A stretch of 64,000 nt of DNA from Phytohabitans sp036906915 (GTDB taxonomy: Bacteria > Actinomycetota > Actinomycetes > Mycobacteriales > Micromonosporaceae), in contig NZ_JBAKHX010000008.1 in the NCBI RefSeq assembly GCF_036906915.1, positions 1 through 64,000 on the forward strand. The letters run 5' to 3'. Of this stretch, positions 59,319 to 64,000 are shown one piece after another. How positions within the stretch are numbered: the stretch's first letter is position 1; every line of letters begins with the position of its first letter. Both the position numbers and the translations under genes were made by a program. The notes under the pieces were generated by a model that worked only from the letters and a program-made list of their open reading frames with translations, searched no databases and was not told the DNA's origin.

Positions 59319-61118
59319 TTACCGCGGGGCCCGGCAGGCGTGGGCAGACCCGGTACGCGTATGCCAAGGATTGACTCCCGGCGTCACCCAGAGCTGAGGC
59401 GCAACCGGCGCCGCGGCGCCGGCGGTCAGCGGCTCGGTCAGGAGGTTGGCCTCCACGGTATGGCTGGCACCGGGTTTGAGGTCGACGGTCAGCACGCCGA
59501 CGGCACGCCGCCGCTCCGTGCCGGTGCCGAGCGGCGCCGGCGTGCCGTCGAGCCACGCGCCGAGCACGGCCCCACCGGCGGGACTGAAGATCATGACGTT
59601 GGTCCGGGCCGCGTAGGGCTCGCCTGCCAGTTTCAGGCCCAGCACGTCCTTCGGCAACCCGGTCGTTGGCGCCGCCGACCGAAGCGTCACCCGCAGGCGC
59701 AGCTCGCGGCGGCCATCCGGAAGGCACCCGGTGACGTCGAGCTGTGCTTCGCCGGAGAGGTAGTAGCCGAGCTTCGCTCCGGTGCCGTCGTTGAGAAACA
59801 CGCCAACCGTCGGGCGGGCGCCGTCCTGGACGGGCATCGCACCCTCCAGCACGGTGCCGGCGACGGCGCGCTGCTCCGCCGGGTGCGCGCTCCAGACCAG
59901 CAGGCGGCGCTCGCCGGCGGCGCGGGCGAGGGCCGCGAGGGCGGCTGCGGGATCGGGTACGCCGTTGGTGAGCGCGGCAAAGGCGGCTCTGGCCGCCGCG
60001 GCGTGGTACTCGTCCTCGGAATGGGTCGCGGCGTACGCATCCACCAGGAGTAGACGGACGGCGTTGGCCGCCGAAAGTGGCGGGCCGGACGGCATCCGCA
60101 GCGGGCCGGTGGCCGCGAGCAGATACGAGAGGGCGACCGGATCAGTGGCGACGACACCGTCCACTGTGACTCCCGTCCGCCGCCGGTACATCTCTCTGGC
60201 CAGTCCGGCTGCGGTGGGAAAATGTGGGGTGAGATTGACGTTCGCGGGAAAGATGCCCGGGCGTTCGGTGTAGAGGCCGAGCATCGCCGGCGACAGCGGC
60301 AGCACGGGCCGGGCGAATATGCCCAGGTCCGCGGCGGCGGTGCCCTCGTCGACGAGCCGCAGCCGGCCGCCCTCGGCACGGACCACGGCGAACGCGCCCG
60401 GAATGCCGCCGGTCGCCCGAAGTTCGGCGGGATTCTGAAACAGCACGAGGTACGTCCGCGGGCCGGTCGCGCCGAGCATCGGCGGCAGCAGCTCAGCCGC
60501 CCGGGCAGCAGTACCGGTGAGCGCCACGATGCGGCGAAGCCCCCGGTCAAGGTCGCCGAGTGCGGAGCGTAGTTGTGGCAGGAGGCCGTCGACCGGGATG
60601 GCCGAGGCCCTCTCTTTGGCGCGCATCGCTGCGGCGTGCGCTTCTGTGAGGTTAGGTGCTGCCTTGCCCAATTGCGCGACGTCGAGCGCCCCGTCCTTCG
60701 GGGCCAGCGCCTTCAGGTCCACGATGCCGGCGGCGTCGACCAGGGGTTGGAGCACCTGGTCGACCAGGTCGGCCACGATGGCCGCGACCGCGCCCACCGC
60801 GGCCAGGTTGCCTCCGGCCAGGGGCGCGCGCGCACCGAGCAGCCACCCGGGGTCCCGGGTCGCCGCGCGGGCCGCGCGGGCTTCCTCCTGGAGTACGGCG
60901 AGGGTCGCCCGTGCCGCGGCGATGTCCCGCCGTTCCAGCTGGGTCTCGAGGTCGCGCAGCAGTGTGGCGGCCGCGGCCAGGTGGGTGCGCGCCTGGACGC
61001 CACGCACGCCCACCCAGCCGGCGCCGAGCACGAGGAGGCACACGGCGGCGACGGCCGCGAGGACCGCTCGGCGCCTACGCCGGGACGCCGACCTGCGTTC
61101 TCTGGGCATAACGGTCAT
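59319..61118 (-). CDS. DUF4012 domain membrane protein
   Basis: A 599-residue protein: a basic cytoplasmic start (RERRSASRRRRR), one membrane helix (AVLAAVAAVCLLVLGAGWVG), a helical region (about 45-200) and an extracytoplasmic DUF4012 domain (TYLVLFQNPAELRATGGIPG, then TGVTVDGVVATDPVALSYLL and SAHPAEQRAVAGTVLEG). DUF4012 proteins are often next to exopolysaccharide or capsule genes in actinobacteria, as here, but no activity is known. LytR-CpsA-Psr-like transfer is possible but not shown. Divergent from the capE-like gene. Confidence 0.88.
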   Translation of the reverse strand: MTVMPRERRSASRRRRRAVLAAVAAVCLLVLGAGWVGVRGVQARTHLAAAATLLRDLETQLERRDIAAARATLAVLQEEARAARAATRDPGWLLGARAPLAGGNLAAVGAVAAIVADLVDQVLQPLVDAAGIVDLKALAPKDGALDVAQLGKAAPNLTEAHAAAMRAKERASAIPVDGLLPQLRSALGDLDRGLRRIVALTGTAARAAELLPPMLGATGPRTYLVLFQNPAELRATGGIPGAFAVVRAEGGRLRLVDEGTAAADLGIFARPVLPLSPAMLGLYTERPGIFPANVNLTPHFPTAAGLAREMYRRRTGVTVDGVVATDPVALSYLLAATGPLRMPSGPPLSAANAVRLLLVDAYAATHSEDEYHAAAARAAFAALTNGVPDPAAALAALARAAGERRLLVWSAHPAEQRAVAGTVLEGAMPVQDGARPTVGVFLNDGTGAKLGYYLSGEAQLDVTGCLPDGRRELRLRVTLRSAAPTTGLPKDVLGLKLAGEPYAARTNVMIFSPAGGAVLGAWLDGTPAPLGTGTERRRAVGVLTVDLKPGASHTVEANLLTEPLTAGAAAPVAPQLWVTPGVNPWHTRTGSAHACRAPR

Positions 61119-61255
61119 CCTATGGAGGACGCGGCTTTTTCGTGATTAGACGTTATATGGCGCGAATCAGCTTGTAGGCTGCATTCAGCACTATAGGCGC
61201 ATAATCGGGCTACCCGCGCGGTTTGCCGTGCGGCGGTGGGCAGGAGGCAATCCCT

Positions 61256-62299
61256 TTGCCGTCTTCACTCTCGGATCGACGCTTCCTGATAACCGGCGGC
61301 ACGGGCTCGTTCGGCCGGACCATGGTGAAGAGGCTGCTCGACGCCGGGGCGGCGGAGGTGCGCATCCTGAGTCGCGATGAGGCGAAGCAGGAGGCGATGC
61401 GGACAGCCGTGCTGGACGACCGCGTGCGCTACTACGTAGGCGACGTGCGTGACTTCGACACCATACTCAAAGCCGTCCGCGACATTGAGTACGTGTTTCA
61501 TGCCGCCGCGCTCAAGCAGGTGCCGTCGTGCGAGTTCTTCCCCTTGGAGGCGGTCCGCACCAACGTGCTGGGCAGCGCCAACGTGGTGGAGGCATGTGAG
61601 CGCAGCGGTGTGGCGGGTCTGGTCTTCCTGAGCACCGACAAGGCGGTATATCCGGTCAACGCCATGGGAATGAGCAAGGCCTTGATGGAGAAGGTCGCGC
61701 AGGCGCACGTCCGCAACAACCCAAACGCCCACACCACGGTCTCGTGCGTGCGGTACGGCAACGTTATGTACTCCCGCGGTTCGGTCATTCCGCTGTTCAT
61801 CGAGCAGATAAAGAGCAGCCGCCCGCTGACCGTGACCGATCCGTCGATGACCCGCTTCCTCATGTCGCTCGACGAGTCGGTGCAACTGGTCGAGCACGCC
61901 TTCACCCATGCCAACCCAGGCGATGTGTTCATCCGCAAGGCAGACGCCTGCACCATCGGCGACTTGGCGACCGCGGTCAGCAACCTCTTCTCCGTGCCCA
62001 CCAAGCTGGACGTGTTAGGGATCCGGCACGGCGAGAAGATGTCCGAAACGCTGGCGAGCCACGAGGAACTCGCACACGCCGAGGACTTCGGCGAGTTCTT
62101 CCGGGTGCCGATCGACAGCCGCGATCTCAACTACTCGCTCTATGTCGAGGAGGGCCAGTCGACACAGGACCACCGGGCGGACTACACGTCGTCGAACACG
62201 ACCCGGCTCGACGTACCCGAAATCATGGCCCGCCTGCTGACCCTGCCGGAGGTCCGCGCGGAGCTCGACGCGGCACCAGATCTGGCGGTCGCGGTATGA
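61256..62299 (+). CDS. capE: UDP-N-acetylglucosamine 4,6-dehydratase/5-epimerase, CapE-like
   Basis: First step from UDP-GlcNAc to UDP-L-FucNAc, a capsular sugar. The 347-residue protein has FLITGGTGSFGRTMVKRLL (NAD loop), AAALKQVPSCEFFP and the active-site VYPVNAMGMSKALMEK, where Met replaces Tyr in MxxxK as in CapE. TTG 61256 is chosen because AGGAGG lies 8 nt upstream. ATGA overlap with the CapF-like gene shows coupling. Confidence 0.9.
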   Translation: MPSSLSDRRFLITGGTGSFGRTMVKRLLDAGAAEVRILSRDEAKQEAMRTAVLDDRVRYYVGDVRDFDTILKAVRDIEYVFHAAALKQVPSCEFFPLEAVRTNVLGSANVVEACERSGVAGLVFLSTDKAVYPVNAMGMSKALMEKVAQAHVRNNPNAHTTVSCVRYGNVMYSRGSVIPLFIEQIKSSRPLTVTDPSMTRFLMSLDESVQLVEHAFTHANPGDVFIRKADACTIGDLATAVSNLFSVPTKLDVLGIRHGEKMSETLASHEELAHAEDFGEFFRVPIDSRDLNYSLYVEEGQSTQDHRADYTSSNTTRLDVPEIMARLLTLPEVRAELDAAPDLAVAV

Positions 62300-63396
62300 G
62301 TGGGACGCTCGTCGTCACCGGCGCCGGCGGTTTTCTGGGCTGGCATGTGCGGGTGCTCGCCCACGCGCTACAGATGCCCGAACCCGTCATCGTCGGCCGT
62401 GACGATTTCCGCGACCCGAACCGGCTCGTCGGCAAGCTGAACGGTGTCGACCGCGTCCTGCACCTCGCCGGGGTCAACCGGGGCGCGCCGCAGGAGGTCA
62501 CCGCCGGCAACATCGAGCCGGCCCAGGCGCTCGCCTTGGCGGTACGGCAGTGTCCCACGCCGCCCAAGACCGTCGTCTTCGCCAACTCCATCCAGGCCGG
62601 GAACGGCAGCCCGTACGGCGACTCGAAGGCCGCCGCGGCAGACATCCTGGTGCAGGCGACACAATGGACCGGGTCCACCTTCGCCGATCTGCGGCTGCCA
62701 AACCTGTTCGGCGAGCACGGCAGGCCGCACTACAACTCGGTGGTCGCGACGTTCTGCCGGCTGCTCGCCGACGGCGCCGTACCGCAGGTGCACGAGGACC
62801 GCGACCTCGAGCTGCTGCACGCCACGGACGCGGCGGCCCTGCTGCTGGGGCCCGGCGGTCCGTGGGACGCCCAGCCGGTGCGGCGCACCGTGAAGCAACT
62901 GGCGGAGCGGTTGCATCGCTTCGCCACCTGCTATCGCACCGGGGAGATACCGGATCTGGCCAGCCGCTTCGACGTGCGGCTGTTCAATACCTACCGGTCG
63001 TACTGCTTTCCCGGACACTATCCCTTGCCGCTGGAGGGGCACGCCGATGATCGCGGTGAGCTGATCGAGGCGGTCAAGGTGCGCGGTGGCGGCGGCCAGA
63101 CGTTCTGCTCCACCACCCGACCGGGTGCCATCCGCGGCGAGCACTACCACCTCGCCAAGGTGGAGCGATTCATGGTGCTGCGCGGCGAGGCCGACATCTG
63201 CCTCCGCCGGGTGCTGCACAACGACGTCGTGCGGTTCCGCGTCTCCGGTACGGAACCCGTCGTTGTCGATATGCCCACGATGTGGGCGCACAACATCACC
63301 AACATCGGCGATGGGGAGCTGCTGACCCTCTTCTGGGCCAACCAGACGTTCAACTCGGCGCGGCCGGACACATACCCGGAGAAGGTATCGCCGTGA
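62296..63396 (+). CDS. capF: CapF-like UDP-sugar reductase with cupin domain
   Basis: A 366-residue bifunctional enzyme: an SDR domain (LVVTGAGGFLGWHVRVLA; NSIQAGNGSPYGDSKAAAA with YxxxK) and a C-terminal cupin domain (RGELIEAVKVRGGGGQTF, then RGEHYHLAKVERFMVLRGEA with metal-binding His). CapF converts the 4-keto intermediate from CapE to UDP-6-deoxy-L-talose amine sugar, the next step to UDP-L-FucNAc. It is overlapped on both sides (ATGA, GTGA). The final C2 epimerase should be downstream, outside the window. Confidence 0.88.
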   Translation: MSGTLVVTGAGGFLGWHVRVLAHALQMPEPVIVGRDDFRDPNRLVGKLNGVDRVLHLAGVNRGAPQEVTAGNIEPAQALALAVRQCPTPPKTVVFANSIQAGNGSPYGDSKAAAADILVQATQWTGSTFADLRLPNLFGEHGRPHYNSVVATFCRLLADGAVPQVHEDRDLELLHATDAAALLLGPGGPWDAQPVRRTVKQLAERLHRFATCYRTGEIPDLASRFDVRLFNTYRSYCFPGHYPLPLEGHADDRGELIEAVKVRGGGGQTFCSTTRPGAIRGEHYHLAKVERFMVLRGEADICLRRVLHNDVVRFRVSGTEPVVVDMPTMWAHNITNIGDGELLTLFWANQTFNSARPDTYPEKVSP

Positions 63397-64000
63397 AGAT
63401 CGGCATCGTCTCCCAGTGGTATCCGCCCGAGCCCGCCTTCATTCCGGCGAGCCTGGCCGAAGAGCTGGCGGCCCGCGGCCATGAGGTGCGGGTGCTGACC
63501 GGCTTTCCGAACTATCCCGTAGGCGTCATCTATCCCGGCTACCGGCAACAGTGGAACGCCTGGTCGACGACCGGACGGATCACGACTCGCCGCGTCCCGC
63601 TCTACCCCAGCCACGACTCGTCGGCGGCGCGGCGGATCGCCACCTACGCCTCGTTTGCGGCGACCAGCAGCGTCGCGGCGGTGCGGTACCTGGCCGGCGT
63701 GGACGCGTTGTACGTCTACCATCCGCCGGCGACCGCGTTCGCGCCGGCCGCGCTGCTCCGCCTGCTGTACCGCGTGCCCGCGGTGCTGCACGTCCAGGAC
63801 ATCTGGCCGGAGTCGGTGACGGCCTCGCCGATGGGGCCGCGACCACGCGGGTTGGTCGACCGTGCGCTCGGCCTGGCCATGCGCCAGATCTATCGGATGG
63901 CGCACTCCATCGCGGTCATCGCCCCGTCCATGCGGGACCTGGTCGTGGAGCGCGGTGCCGATCCGGCGCGGGTGCGTGTCGTGCTGAACTGGGCCGACGA
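63393..64000 (+). CDS. Glycosyltransferase, WbuB-like (cut by the right edge)
   Basis: The first ~202 codons of a GT-B glycosyltransferase. It begins KIGIVSQWYPPEPAFIPASL, followed by GFPNYPVGVIYPGYRQQWN and LHVQDIWPESVTAS; the last visible motif, VVLNWAD, fits family 4 WbuB proteins that transfer L-FucNAc. The C-terminal nucleotide-binding half lies beyond the window. GTG 63393 overlaps the CapF-like stop (GTGA). Confidence 0.88.
   Translation, partial: MKIGIVSQWYPPEPAFIPASLAEELAARGHEVRVLTGFPNYPVGVIYPGYRQQWNAWSTTGRITTRRVPLYPSHDSSAARRIATYASFAATSSVAAVRYLAGVDALYVYHPPATAFAPAALLRLLYRVPAVLHVQDIWPESVTASPMGPRPRGLVDRALGLAMRQIYRMAHSIAVIAPSMRDLVVERGADPARVRVVLNWAD

Overview
The window is chromosomal DNA from a high-GC actinomycete, most likely a member of the Micromonosporaceae. 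The pointers are very high GC with many GTG/TTG starts, a long disordered DnaA domain II, a Pro-rich ParA, the dnaA-dnaN-gnd-recF-dciA-gyrB-gyrA order, and a pseudokinase encoded separately from MurJ. It spans the replication origin. Genes left of about 27.2 kb in the parB-rpmH block run leftward and those from dnaA run rightward, as expected for two forks leaving oriC, which lies between dnaA and dnaN at about 29.4-30.0 kb.

Left part (0-20 kb): the end of a class A penicillin-binding protein gene, a DUF5318 gene, a PadR regulator with a palindromic operator, and inositol-phosphate synthase (ino1). These are followed by ogt, cca and the murJ-pseudokinase-sigM-anti-sigma-trxB-trxA-cwlM block also known from mycobacteria. 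Here a secreted-protein gene and a decayed HerA-type ATPase pseudogene sit between murJ and the pseudokinase. trxBA has a good SigR-type promoter. GNAT, aminotransferase and D-Ala-D-Ala ligase-like genes close the region.

Origin part (20-41 kb): a HIT-like gene, parB and parA with four perfect parS sites (two inside the parA coding sequence), rsmG, jag, yidC, yidD, rnpA, rpmH, dnaA, oriC, dnaN, gnd, recF, dciA, gyrB, gyrA, a DUF3566 gene, tRNA-Ile, a 42-residue DLW-39-type protein and tRNA-Ala. DnaA-box-like clusters also lie outside oriC, between gyrB and gyrA and beside the parS pair.

Middle part (41-53 kb): scattered metabolic and envelope genes: hydrolase, NAD-binding protein, membrane-anchored Hsp70-like protein, prolyl-tRNA editing protein convergent with proS, SGNH hydrolase, a lipoprotein resembling a PLP enzyme, a propeller-like lipoprotein, VanZ-like, TetR and biotin carboxylase.

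Right part (53-64 kb): a cell-surface locus. It holds a secreted Ala/Pro-rich protein, two paralogous secreted proteins built from an unrecognised ~50-residue two-cysteine module (one copy in a circularly permuted arrangement, four copies in the other), an LPXTG protein with a membrane-anchored paralogue, an RTX-like repeat protein, a DUF4012 protein, and enzymes of capsular amino-sugar synthesis (UDP-sugar 6-dehydrogenase, CapE-like, CapF-like and the start of a glycosyltransferase). The repeat-module proteins and the shared 46-nt upstream element in this locus are the best candidates for something undescribed.
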